A stretch of 32,622 nt of DNA from Rhodospirillales bacterium (GTDB lineage Bacteria > Pseudomonadota > Alphaproteobacteria > Rhodospirillales > JASLLZ01): NCBI GenBank assembly GCA_030746775.1, contig JASLLZ010000026.1, forward strand, positions 1 through 32,622, read 5' to 3'. The position numbers were made by a program, and so were the translations under genes. Under the pieces are notes generated by a model. It was not told where the DNA came from. It saw only the letters and a program-made list of their open reading frames with translations, and ran no database searches. How positions within the stretch are numbered: the first letter of the stretch is position 1; every line of letters starts with the position of its first letter. Positions 8,328 through 16,419 of the stretch are shown here, in pieces.

Positions 8328-9185
8328 TTAAAATTTCATTTCCGGCGGAACGGCTTTAGGATCGAGGCCTGCATTGGCGATCGATTCGAGAATGAACTTC
8401 TTGGCTTGGCCGCTATTGCGCGAAGCCCAGGCCCATCCCTGCATGAAAGCATAGAAACGGCCGTCACCGTCCCTACGGGTTCCACCGCCGGACGGCAGAC
8501 TCTGAATCGGCGTTGGAATGACCATCGGGCTGGCGAAGTCCGGATTCTTCTTGATCGCGTTGAGACCGGCAAGGACCGAGGTGCCGAGCGCGTGGGCGCG
8601 GCCCGCCTGAACGGCGAGGATCGATTCGGGCGAGTTTTTCATCGCCAGAACCGTTGCCTTGGGGGATAGCTTGCGGATGGCGTCCTCGTCCGTCGTTCCC
8701 ATGTTGACGGCGACCTTGATCTTGGGGTCGCTGTAGGACTCCCACGTCTTGCCCGGATCGAAGCCCTTGGCGTTGATATAGACGTGGGCCAGGGCATAGA
8801 GCGGGCCGTACATGGATATCGCCTTCTTGCGCTTCTCGGTGATGCTCATGCCGAAGAAGCCGTCCATCCGGTTAGCCTGAATATCGAGGACAACCGTGGC
8901 CCAGGTGGTGGGTACGTATTCGACCTTGACGCTCCTGCCTAGAGCGTTGGGGTTTTCCAAGGCCTTCGCCACATTGCGGCCCATCTCGATGGAAAAGCCT
9001 TCCCACTTTTCGCTGCCTTTCTCCTGCCACATGTAGGGAGCGCGGCCGGGCATGACGCCGATGCGGTAGACGCCGGTCTTCGAAATCTGATCCCAGGTGT
9101 TGTCGGCGGCCATCGCCGGGGTGAAGGCCGCGGCGGACGCCCAGGCGAGGACGGTCATGATGGTGAACGGAATTCTCAAACGCAT
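8328..9185 (-). CDS. Periplasmic amino-acid ABC transporter substrate-binding protein (family 3)
   Basis: This 285-residue protein starts with a classic signal peptide (about 1-26, cleavage after AMA). A family-3 extracellular binding domain follows: GVYRIGVMPGRAPYMW, then EGFSIEMGRNVAKAL, and later the AVNMGTTDEDAIRK hinge region. These proteins capture polar amino acids or related compounds and deliver them to a His/Gln-type permease. No such permease or ATPase lies next to it; the Dpp/Opp importer further right has its own binding protein. It may therefore serve a transporter elsewhere. A very good ribosome-binding site (AAGGAGG, seven bases from the ATG) and the downstream terminator suggest a strongly expressed single-gene transcript. 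The 260-bp upstream region, which must contain the promoter, has no gene. Confidence 0.9.
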   Translation of the reverse strand: MRLRIPFTIMTVLAWASAAAFTPAMAADNTWDQISKTGVYRIGVMPGRAPYMWQEKGSEKWEGFSIEMGRNVAKALENPNALGRSVKVEYVPTTWATVVLDIQANRMDGFFGMSITEKRKKAISMYGPLYALAHVYINAKGFDPGKTWESYSDPKIKVAVNMGTTDEDAIRKLSPKATVLAMKNSPESILAVQAGRAHALGTSVLAGLNAIKKNPDFASPMVIPTPIQSLPSGGGTRRDGDGRFYAFMQGWAWASRNSGQAKKFILESIANAGLDPKAVPPEMKF

Positions 9186-9445
9186 TGCTTCCTCCTTGGT
9201 TAGTTTAGGCGGGCCAAAGATTATTGCTGTTATTGTCGATCCTTAACGACCGAGATGGATGCGCTCCTCTTGGGTTTCGCGTCCCAACTCGGCTGGGGGT
9301 GGCGTCGCCACTTACCGTAGCAAGGCCCCGCGATTACCCGATCTATCCTTATCGGTTTCGCATCCAACTCCAATCGTGACCATGTTGCGCATAAAAAGCA
9401 ATCGCTAGGAATTGTATTCCGGCCCTGGGTGGTATGGAAACTGCC

Positions 9446-10615
9446 CTAGGTTTCGGACAACATGTCATGATCCCGGGGATGGTGGGTTAGGACCTCGCAA
9501 CCGTCCGCCGTCACCCGCAGCATATCTTCGGGCCGGCTGGCGCCGACGCCGGGTACGAACAGTCCGGGTTCGAGCGCCAGAACCATGTCGCGGGCCAGCA
9601 CGTCGGGAGATGCCGGCGCAATCAGGGGCGGTTCGTGAAGGCTGAGACCGATGCCGTGGCCGACGAACGGGATTGCCATCCATTGGTCGAGGTCCCGTGC
9701 CGCCGCCACGTCCCGGCAGACGCGCCAAAGCCGCTGCGCCTCGATGCCGTCCCGAACGGCGGCCAGGCCCGCTTCCAACATTCGCTGGCCGACCTCCATG
9801 AGGATACGCTGTTCAGCACTCGGCGGGCCGATCACGATGCTGCGGTTGGTATCCGACACATAGCCCTGATAGACGCAGCCGATGTCGATCTGCACGCAAT
9901 CTCCCTTGGCCAGGCGGCGCGGCGTGAGCAAGGGAAAGAGAGCGGCCGCGTGGGGACCGGAGCGGATGGTCATGTGATTGACGAACTCGGCGCCCGCATC
10001 CAGCATAGCGGCCGAGGACCGTGCGCCGATCTCGATCTCGCTGACCCCTTCCAGCGCCGCCTCGATGGCGGCGGCGACGCCAAGATCGGCGATGTGGGCG
10101 GCCTGGCGAAGGATGGCGATCTCCTCGGCAAACTTAATCGCGGTAACGCCGCGCAAGACCGGCGAGGCATCGACGAGGCGAACCTTGGGCAAGCGCTCGC
10201 CGAGGGCGGCGGCAAATCCGTGGGGCATGAATTCAAACTCGACGCCGACGCATTCGCCGGTCAGCCCAAGCGCCGCCACGAGATCGGCCAGGGCCGCGAC
10301 CTTATCCGCTTGCGACAGGGGATATTCGATCACCCGCTCGGCGGCACAGTCCTCGGTCGCCGGCACGATATGGCGCGGCACCATCAGGATCGGACCATCA
10401 TCCAGGGTCATGACGACGGCATGGGCCGGGGCAAGCTGCGTCGCCGAGTGGTAGCGCTGGTAACCGGTCAGGTAACGGGTGCGGCCGTTCTCGCACAGCA
10501 CGATCCCGGCGATGCCGTCGGCACGCATGGCGTCGCGGATGCGATCGCGCTTGCGCTCGGCCAGGTCCTTGCCGGGGTGCGGGATTGGCGTGGCATGGGA
10601 TGATACTGACGGCAC
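9446..10615 (-). CDS. M24 family metallopeptidase (aminopeptidase P / prolidase-like)
   Basis: This 389-residue protein has the two-domain creatinase/aminopeptidase-P layout: an N-terminal creatinase-like domain (about 20-150) and a C-terminal pita-bread domain. All five usual metal ligands are present: Asp in VQIDIGCVYQG, Asp in VSDTNRS, His in VGHGIGLSLHEPP, Glu in LALEPGLF and Glu in RPEDMLRVT. That points to a dinuclear metallopeptidase cutting X-Pro or similar bonds rather than to true creatinase, which lacks metal. The proposed start is GTG at 10615 with GGAG nine bases upstream. The longer frame begins MNGKCSN, which is translated from the palindromic repeat and is probably not coding. 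It is the last gene of the hyu cluster, 100 bases after the racemase, and the repeat at 10635-10678 lies between them. Confidence 0.87.
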   Translation of the reverse strand: MPSVSSHATPIPHPGKDLAERKRDRIRDAMRADGIAGIVLCENGRTRYLTGYQRYHSATQLAPAHAVVMTLDDGPILMVPRHIVPATEDCAAERVIEYPLSQADKVAALADLVAALGLTGECVGVEFEFMPHGFAAALGERLPKVRLVDASPVLRGVTAIKFAEEIAILRQAAHIADLGVAAAIEAALEGVSEIEIGARSSAAMLDAGAEFVNHMTIRSGPHAAALFPLLTPRRLAKGDCVQIDIGCVYQGYVSDTNRSIVIGPPSAEQRILMEVGQRMLEAGLAAVRDGIEAQRLWRVCRDVAAARDLDQWMAIPFVGHGIGLSLHEPPLIAPASPDVLARDMVLALEPGLFVPGVGASRPEDMLRVTADGCEVLTHHPRDHDMLSET

Positions 10616-10634
10616 GCGCCGGTCTCCGTTCCAG

Positions 10635-10678
10635 TTAGAGCACTTTCCGTTCACATGCTTTCACCGAAAATGCTCTAG
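10635..10678. repeat. Dispersed palindromic repeat, copy B (compact hairpin)
   Basis: TTAGAGCACTTTCCGTTCAC through CACCGAAAATGCTCTAG forms a hairpin. TAGAGCA (10636-10642) pairs exactly with TGCTCTA (10671-10677), and the stem continues inward with TTTC/GAAA after one mismatch. It differs from the left arm of copy A at two of 37 positions. It lies in the 100-bp gap between the racemase and M24 genes and could form an RNA hairpin within their transcript. Confidence 0.75.
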
Positions 10679-10715
10679 CGGCGCCGAGCACGCGCCGGGC
10701 GAGTTGGCGTTGCGC

Positions 10716-11546
10716 TCAGCCGGATGCCCTTTTTACGGCCGCGGGCTTGACGATGGCCGGCTTGTCCCCGCCGGCTCGGGCATGGACGATCTGACCGACG
10801 GGCGCCGGTTGATCGAACAACCCCCAGGCGCTTATGTCTTCTTCGGGCGGTGCCTCGCTGCCCCATTTGCGACTCGGGTACCAGCCCAGACGCCGCGCCG
10901 TATCGGCCAGGAACTCACCGTACTTGAAGGCCGCCTGCAGGGCGCCGATCACCGGCACGCCAAGCTCTTCTTGCATCTGCAGGGGGAAATCGTAGAGCGC
11001 CCCGCAGCCCAGGATCAGGACCTCGGCGCCGTCCTCTTCGACGCAGCGCCGGCCGACGTCCATGAGGCGCTGGCGGGCCTCGGCGTGGCTGTTGAAGTCA
11101 AGCACGCCCAAGTCCACCGGCCGCATGGAGGCCAGGGCGTGGTCCTGGCCGTAAAGTCGGACGGCTTCGCTCATTTTTGGAATCCACTTGCGCCGCCCGA
11201 CCAGGATCGAAAACGTGTTGCCCAGTTGCGACGCGATGGCCAGGGCCGATTGGCACGGCGCCGTGACCACGGTGCGACCCGAAATCTCGCGCGCCTCGCG
11301 CAATCCCAGGTCATAGAAGCACGTAATGACGATGGCGTCATACTTGCCGGCCGCGTCGCGCACGATCCTCACGATGTCGGGCAAGGCCAATGCCTCGTAG
11401 GAATGGTACTCGACGTGGCGCGGCCCGTCGGCGGAAAGAGAGACGAAGTCGATCTCCGTTTCCGGGCGCGCCATGCTCGCCAACAGGTCGGCGCGTTGTT
11501 GGTTGTCGACGGCGCCGCCGATGGGGGTGATACAAAGGATGCGCAT
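10716..11546 (-). CDS. Asp/Glu/hydantoin racemase family protein
   Basis: This is a 276-residue member of the Asp/Glu/hydantoin racemase superfamily, which uses two cysteines as the acid-base pair across the alpha carbon. The cysteines fall at Cys76 (VITCFYDLG) and Cys181 (LILGCGAL). These are the numbers established for hydantoin racemase (HyuE), and this match supports the ATG at 11546. GGGAG lies eight bases before that ATG, whereas the GTG three codons earlier would sit on top of it. Expected role: interconversion of D and L forms of a 5-substituted hydantoin or related compound in the cytoplasm, so that a stereospecific hydrolase can use both. The C-terminus is some 30 residues longer than usual (an APPEEDISAWGLFDQPAPV region) and low in complexity. 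It is 59 bases downstream of the beta-lactamase-fold gene and in the same direction. Confidence 0.88.
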   Translation of the reverse strand: MRILCITPIGGAVDNQQRADLLASMARPETEIDFVSLSADGPRHVEYHSYEALALPDIVRIVRDAAGKYDAIVITCFYDLGLREAREISGRTVVTAPCQSALAIASQLGNTFSILVGRRKWIPKMSEAVRLYGQDHALASMRPVDLGVLDFNSHAEARQRLMDVGRRCVEEDGAEVLILGCGALYDFPLQMQEELGVPVIGALQAAFKYGEFLADTARRLGWYPSRKWGSEAPPEEDISAWGLFDQPAPVGQIVHARAGGDKPAIVKPAAVKRASG

Positions 11547-11605
11547 GGCGGTCACTCCCGGCTGTTGTAACTCGCTCGGATGATAGCAGGACCGCGGTCC
11601 GCCGC

Positions 11606-12637
11606 CTAGGCGGCTCGCGCGGCGTCGAACAGAACCGTCTCCACCTCGGCGCGGAAAACCGACGCGGAGTCCGATGCATAACTGTTGGTCTGCACAGCCA
11701 CCGCGAGGTCCTCGTCAAGGTCGTATCCGACAATACCGACGAACCCCGGAGTCGAGCCGCGGTGGCCGAACAGGCGCCGGCCGCCTTGGCTGAACACCAT
11801 CACGCCGAGGCCATGGTGGCTCATCGAGGAATCGTGAAAGACGCCCTCCACCAGCTCCGTCCGCAATGCTTCGGTTAAGGCGCTACCTACCACTTCGCCG
11901 GTAAACAGGGCACGCGCCCAACGCGTCAGATCGCTGACCGTCGAGACCATGTCGCCGCCCGACCACAGATGGTTGGGTGGCACCCGATGGGTAACGTCGC
12001 GGACCCCCGAATCGTCGTGCAGATAACCCCGCGCCAAGCGCGGCGGCGGCGGCCCGCGCCAGCCGCTTGCCAGGGTGTCGGCCAGGCCCAATGGGGCAAG
12101 CAACCGCCTTTCCATAAGGCCGCTAAGCTCTTCCCCCGTTTCCAGTTCGACAATATGGGCTAAGACACGCGAACCCACGTTGGCGTATTCGAAGGGCCCG
12201 CCCGGTGCCTTTGCCGGCGTCCGCTCATAGGCGTGATCGATATAGACGGTGCGCGGCAGATCGGCGTCGGCGGGCGGATAATCGTCGGGATCGTATATGC
12301 TGTATACCGGCAGGCCGCCGGTCTGGTTGAGTATCTGGCGCAGGGATACCGAATCGGCGAAGGGCCGTTCCGGCAGCCAGCGCGCCAGGTGGTCGTCGAG
12401 CCCCAAGCATCCCTCCTCGACCAATTGCAGCACCAAGGCGGCGACGAAGGTCTTGGTGATGCTGGCGATGCGAAACTGCGCGTCGGGTTCGAGAGAAAGC
12501 GCTGCCTCGCGGTCGGCTTGGCTGCGCGCCAGCGCCGCCACCTCGTGTTCGCCGCGGCGGATACCGAGGGCGCAACCGACCAAACCCTTGCCGACGGCGG
12601 CGTCGAGAACGGCCTCGAAGGAACGGGGTCTAGTCAT
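11606..12637 (-). CDS. Serine beta-lactamase-fold hydrolase (class C / D-aminopeptidase-like)
   Basis: This 343-residue protein has the penicillin-binding/class C beta-lactamase fold. The nucleophile motif is SITK (Ser59, Lys62), the second motif is Tyr151-Ala-Asn153 (FEYANVGS), and a C-terminal HRG (GHRGSTPG) replaces the KTG box. HxG versions are common in esterases and D-aminopeptidases of this fold, so amide or ester hydrolysis is likelier than antibiotic resistance. No signal peptide is seen, which also argues against a periplasmic beta-lactamase. Its ATG overlaps the hyuB stop (ATGACTAG, 8 bases), a strong sign of coupled translation with the hydantoinase. A longer frame reaching 12691 lies inside hyuB and is not favoured. 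Probable role: cleavage of an amide or ester in the substrate handled by HyuAB. Confidence 0.87.
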   Translation of the reverse strand: MTRPRSFEAVLDAAVGKGLVGCALGIRRGEHEVAALARSQADREAALSLEPDAQFRIASITKTFVAALVLQLVEEGCLGLDDHLARWLPERPFADSVSLRQILNQTGGLPVYSIYDPDDYPPADADLPRTVYIDHAYERTPAKAPGGPFEYANVGSRVLAHIVELETGEELSGLMERRLLAPLGLADTLASGWRGPPPPRLARGYLHDDSGVRDVTHRVPPNHLWSGGDMVSTVSDLTRWARALFTGEVVGSALTEALRTELVEGVFHDSSMSHHGLGVMVFSQGGRRLFGHRGSTPGFVGIVGYDLDEDLAVAVQTNSYASDSASVFRAEVETVLFDAARAA

Positions 12638-14327
12638 CTTGCGTTCCGACACCATAGACGTCCCGCGCCACCTCGGCGGTAATGAAGCCATCGCGCAGGT
12701 CGTCGCGAACCCTGTCCGGATCGCGCTTCGCCGGATCGCCCCAGCCGCCGCCGGTGGCCGTTGCCAGGCGGATCAGGTCACCCTTGTGGATGGCGATCCG
12801 CGAAATTTTGCCGTAGATCTCCTGCGAGCCGTCGCGGCGGATCACCTTGACGTAGCTGCACGAGCCGTCGGCGCCGCCGGCGACGCCCCAGGGCGGGTAC
12901 TTGTGACGTCCGACCCCGGCGGCCAGCAGGATCCCGTCGCTGGTCGCGCGGTAGTCGAGATAGACCCCGTTGCCGCCGCGGAACTGACCGTGCCCACCCG
13001 GTTCGGTGTGGAAGGCGTGGCGCTCCACCTCGACGCCGTAGCGGGCCTCGGTGATCTCGATGGGAATGTTGAAGGTCTGCCCGTTGGCGGCGCAGAACTG
13101 GCCGCGTCCGCCGTCGTGGTCGATCTCCGCCCCCCAGCCGCCGACGAAGGGGCCAAAGATATACCAAAATTCCCCCGTCTCGGGATCGGTGCCCGACACC
13201 CCGATGGAGGCGGTGGAGGCAAGATTGCCCGCTGACAGGCGTTCCGGCAGGTGCGGCGCCAAGGCCTTCCAGATGATATCGAGGGCCATGATGGCGGATT
13301 CGTAATGGGTCGACGTCGGAGCCGGCGGCAGGGCGGTGAAGATCGTATCCGGCGGACAGATCACCTTGAGCGGCCGATACATGCCGCCGTTGGTGGCGAC
13401 GTTGGGCACCGTCACCGCCCGGTAGACGGCGCGGGCGCGCGACGCCAGGTTGACGTAGGTGCAGTTGATCGAGCCCGGCACCCGGGGATGGCTGCCGGTG
13501 AAATCGCAGATGAACTCGTCGTCGGTGATGGTGACCGCGCACTTGACCTCGAAGGGGCCATTGCCGAGGCCGTCGGCGTCCAGGAAGTCGGACGCCGTGA
13601 ACGTGCCCTTGGGCAGCTTGGCGATTTCGCTGCGCGCCATGGTCTCGCCGTAGTCCAACAGATTGTCCATGGCGGCAAGCACGACGTCGCGGCCGTACTT
13701 GCCGATCAGGGTCTTGAGCCGCCGTTCGCCCATGCGCAGGGCCGAGACGCCGGCCCACATGTCGCCGATCGACATGTCGGGCAGGCGCACGTTGGCGCGG
13801 ATCATTTCGATCAGGGCCTCGTTCATGTGCCCCTTTTCGCTCAGTTTGACGCAGGGAAAGTGCAGGCCCTCTTGGTAGATATCGGTGGAATTGGTGGTGA
13901 CACTGCCCGGGTCCATGCCGCCGACCTCGGACCAGTGGGCCTTGTTGACCACGTAGCCGACGATGACCTCGCCGTCATACACCGGCATCACCAAGGAGAT
14001 GTCGGACAGGTGGCTGCCGCCGCCCTCGTAGGGCGTGTTGAGGATGACGATGTCGTCGGCATCCAGGTTTCCGGCCCGGGTGAACTTGGCGATCACGTCC
14101 TTCACCGCCATGTCGAGGGTGCCCAGAAAGCCGGTCACCCCATTGCCCATGGCGACGATCTCGCCGTCGGCGTCGGTGGCGCCGACGGCGAAGTCCAGAG
14201 TCTCGAAGATAAGCGGGCTGTGGGCCGTGCGCTGCAAGATGGTGAACATCTCGTCGCCCATCGCCTGCAAGGCCATCTGGATCACTTCGATGGTGAAATA
14301 ATCGCCGTCCTTGCCCTGGGTGGCCAT
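12630..14327 (-). CDS. hyuB: Hydantoinase/oxoprolinase subunit B
   Basis: This 565-residue protein is the HyuB half of the ATP-dependent hydantoinase/5-oxoprolinase/acetone-carboxylase family. The N-terminal region has the family pattern TIEVIQMALQAMGDEMFTIL, SPLIFETLDFAVGATDADG and NTPYEGGGSHLSDI. The middle has CDFTGSHPRVPGSINCTYVN, and the C-terminal part is glycine-rich (GGHGQFRGGNG, TATGGGWGDP). HyuB completes the active site for ring opening, which is driven by ATP hydrolysed on HyuA. The ATG at 14327 follows the hyuA stop by one base, with GGAGGG inside the end of hyuA. This implies tight coupling and equal subunit amounts. Length is typical of the split form. Whether the ring is hydantoin, N-methylhydantoin, 5-oxoproline or a lactam cannot be told from sequence. 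Confidence 0.92.
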   Translation of the reverse strand: MATQGKDGDYFTIEVIQMALQAMGDEMFTILQRTAHSPLIFETLDFAVGATDADGEIVAMGNGVTGFLGTLDMAVKDVIAKFTRAGNLDADDIVILNTPYEGGGSHLSDISLVMPVYDGEVIVGYVVNKAHWSEVGGMDPGSVTTNSTDIYQEGLHFPCVKLSEKGHMNEALIEMIRANVRLPDMSIGDMWAGVSALRMGERRLKTLIGKYGRDVVLAAMDNLLDYGETMARSEIAKLPKGTFTASDFLDADGLGNGPFEVKCAVTITDDEFICDFTGSHPRVPGSINCTYVNLASRARAVYRAVTVPNVATNGGMYRPLKVICPPDTIFTALPPAPTSTHYESAIMALDIIWKALAPHLPERLSAGNLASTASIGVSGTDPETGEFWYIFGPFVGGWGAEIDHDGGRGQFCAANGQTFNIPIEITEARYGVEVERHAFHTEPGGHGQFRGGNGVYLDYRATSDGILLAAGVGRHKYPPWGVAGGADGSCSYVKVIRRDGSQEIYGKISRIAIHKGDLIRLATATGGGWGDPAKRDPDRVRDDLRDGFITAEVARDVYGVGTQDD

Positions 14328-14328
14328 C

Positions 14329-16395
14329 CTACCCTCCGGTCCTGATGATGACATTGTCGAAGCCGTCGACCTCGGCCCGCTGGCCGGGCCAAATCAGGGC
14401 GCCCGTGCCGCGTTCCTCGGCAATGGCGGGTCCCTCCAACGCCATGCCGGGGCGCAGACGGGCGCGCTCGTAGACCGGCGTCTCATGCACCCCGGCCTCG
14501 CCGAAGTCGATGCGGCGGCGGCCGATTCGCGCCTCGTCGAGCGGCGCCGTCTTTGTCGTGCGCTGGGCGATCGGCGGCTTGGCGATGATGCGATAGGCGG
14601 TCAGGTGAAAATTGACCAGCTCCGCCGGGACCTCAAGGCGAATGCGGTAGAGGCGGTCGTGGACGTCGCGGAACCGTTCGATCCATTCGGCGATCGCCGC
14701 CTCGTCCACCGGCCCACCGGGCAAGGAGACCTTGACGGTGTGCTCCTGGCCCCGGTAGCGCATGTCGGCGGCGCGCTCCAGGACGAGACCGCCGCCATTC
14801 GCCGCATCGGTCGAGAAGCCATGGCGGGCCTCGTCCTCCAGCGCCTCGATGGCGCCTTGAAGGTGTTGGGGATCGGCATCGTCGAGACGGGCGGTGCCGG
14901 TCTGGATGTAATCGCGGCGCAAGTCCGTTTGCAACATGCCCCAGGCCGAGAAGACCGCCGCGTTGGCGGGGATGATCACCTCGGGGACGTTGAGGGCCGT
15001 GGCCAGGGTGGCGCCGTGCAGCGGCCCGCCGCCGCCGTAGACGACAAGGGCGAAGTCGCGCGGGTCGTGGCCGCGGTTGATGGATACCAGTTTCAGCGCG
15101 TTTTCCATGTTGACGTCGGCGATGCGCAGCACCCCGTGGGCCATCTCGTCGGCCGACACGCCGACTTGGGCGCCAAGTTCGCCATAGACGCGCCCGGCCG
15201 CCTCCACGTCGGCGCCGCCCTCGCGGCCGAGAACGTTGCCGCCGTCGATGCGTCCGGTCAAAACGTGGGCATCGGTCACCGTCGGCTCAACGCCGCCACG
15301 GCCATAGACGACCGGGCCGGGATTGGCGCCGGCGCTGCGCGGACCGACGAACAGGCGCCCGCCTTCGTCGATCCAGGCGATGCTGCCGCCGCCGGTGCCG
15401 ATCTCGACGATGTCGATGACCGGCGTCTTGATCGGATAGCCGGGATTTTCCCGGTCGGCCTCGACGTGATAATCGGTGGTGATTGCCGGCTTGCCGCCCT
15501 CGATCAGAGAGCACTTGGCCGTCGTGCCGCCGATGTCGAGGGCGATGACGTTGGGCCGTCCCATGGCCTGGGCCAGGGCCGCCGCCCCAAGGACGCCGCT
15601 GGCCGGTCCCGATTCCAAGATGGCAATGGGGTTGGCGCGGGCGTCGGGGACCGTCGTCACGCCGCCGTTGGACTGCATGATGTAGGGCGGCCGGTTCATG
15701 CCGTCGGCCTGCAGCCTGCTTTCCAGCGTCGACAGGTAGCGGTCGGCCACCGGCGAGACGTAAGCCGACAGCACGGCCGTGTTGGTGCGTTCGTATTCGC
15801 GCCATTCGCGCGTCGTCTGGTGAGAAGCGACCACGGGCACCTCGGGCCATAGGCCCGCGAGGGCGTCCAGCGCGGCGACTTCGTTGGCCGGGTTGGCATA
15901 GGCGTGCAGGAAACTTACCGCCAGGGCCTCCACGCCCTCGTCCTGGAAAAAGGCGACCAGGCCGGCCAGCGCGTCGACATCAAGGGGGCGCAACACCTCG
16001 CCCCGATGATTGGTGCGCTCTTCCACCTCAAGGCGCAGGTAGCGCGGCACGAAGGGCGGCGGCTTGCGGAAACGGAAGTTAAAGAGATCGGGCCGGTTGC
16101 CGCGCGCGATCTCCAGGACATCGCGGAATCCGGCCGTCGTGATCAGGCCCGTCCTGGCCCCCTTGCGCTCGGCGATGGCGTTGATGACGACTGTCGTTCC
16201 GTGGGCGAAGAAGCCGATTTCCTTGGGCCTCAGGTTGACGCCGTCGATGGCCGTCATCACGCCCGCCGTCAGGTCCTCGGGCACGGTGTCGCATTTCCAA
16301 TTCGTCACTTGGCTGACGGTGTCGGTCTTTTCATCGTGCTCGTAGTAGACGATGTCGGTGAAGGTTCCGCCGATGTCGGTCGCAACGCGAATCAT
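14329..16395 (-). CDS. hyuA: Hydantoinase/oxoprolinase subunit A
   Basis: This 688-residue subunit has an ASKHA-type ATP-binding fold. The N-terminal phosphate loop is ATDIGGTFTDIVY (5-17), followed by AHGTTVVINAIAERKGARTG and the second nucleotide motif IALDIGGTTAKCSL at about 275. Then come EIGTGGGSIAWID and TVTDAHVLTGR. HyuA phosphorylates the carbonyl of the cyclic amide with ATP so that it can be hydrolysed together with HyuB. One oddity is that the usual GPACYG segment reads GPVVYG here, so the normally conserved Cys is Val. GGAG lies eight bases upstream of the ATG. The gene follows the ABC ATPase by 24 bases in the same direction, which ties ring opening to uptake. Confidence 0.93.
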   Translation of the reverse strand: MIRVATDIGGTFTDIVYYEHDEKTDTVSQVTNWKCDTVPEDLTAGVMTAIDGVNLRPKEIGFFAHGTTVVINAIAERKGARTGLITTAGFRDVLEIARGNRPDLFNFRFRKPPPFVPRYLRLEVEERTNHRGEVLRPLDVDALAGLVAFFQDEGVEALAVSFLHAYANPANEVAALDALAGLWPEVPVVASHQTTREWREYERTNTAVLSAYVSPVADRYLSTLESRLQADGMNRPPYIMQSNGGVTTVPDARANPIAILESGPASGVLGAAALAQAMGRPNVIALDIGGTTAKCSLIEGGKPAITTDYHVEADRENPGYPIKTPVIDIVEIGTGGGSIAWIDEGGRLFVGPRSAGANPGPVVYGRGGVEPTVTDAHVLTGRIDGGNVLGREGGADVEAAGRVYGELGAQVGVSADEMAHGVLRIADVNMENALKLVSINRGHDPRDFALVVYGGGGPLHGATLATALNVPEVIIPANAAVFSAWGMLQTDLRRDYIQTGTARLDDADPQHLQGAIEALEDEARHGFSTDAANGGGLVLERAADMRYRGQEHTVKVSLPGGPVDEAAIAEWIERFRDVHDRLYRIRLEVPAELVNFHLTAYRIIAKPPIAQRTTKTAPLDEARIGRRRIDFGEAGVHETPVYERARLRPGMALEGPAIAEERGTGALIWPGQRAEVDGFDNVIIRTGG

Positions 16396-16419
16396 TCAGG
16401 GCTCCGTTTCAGATGGTTC

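Noticed and set aside
10616-10654. Start of the M24 peptidase at MNGKCSN
   Set aside because: The same residues appear at the unrelated ThDP frame because both come from the repeat; a GTG with a ribosome-binding site lies 13 codons downstream.
11606-12637. Antibiotic-resistance beta-lactamase
   Set aside because: No signal peptide, HRG instead of KTG, and coupling to a hydantoinase gene point to a catabolic hydrolase.
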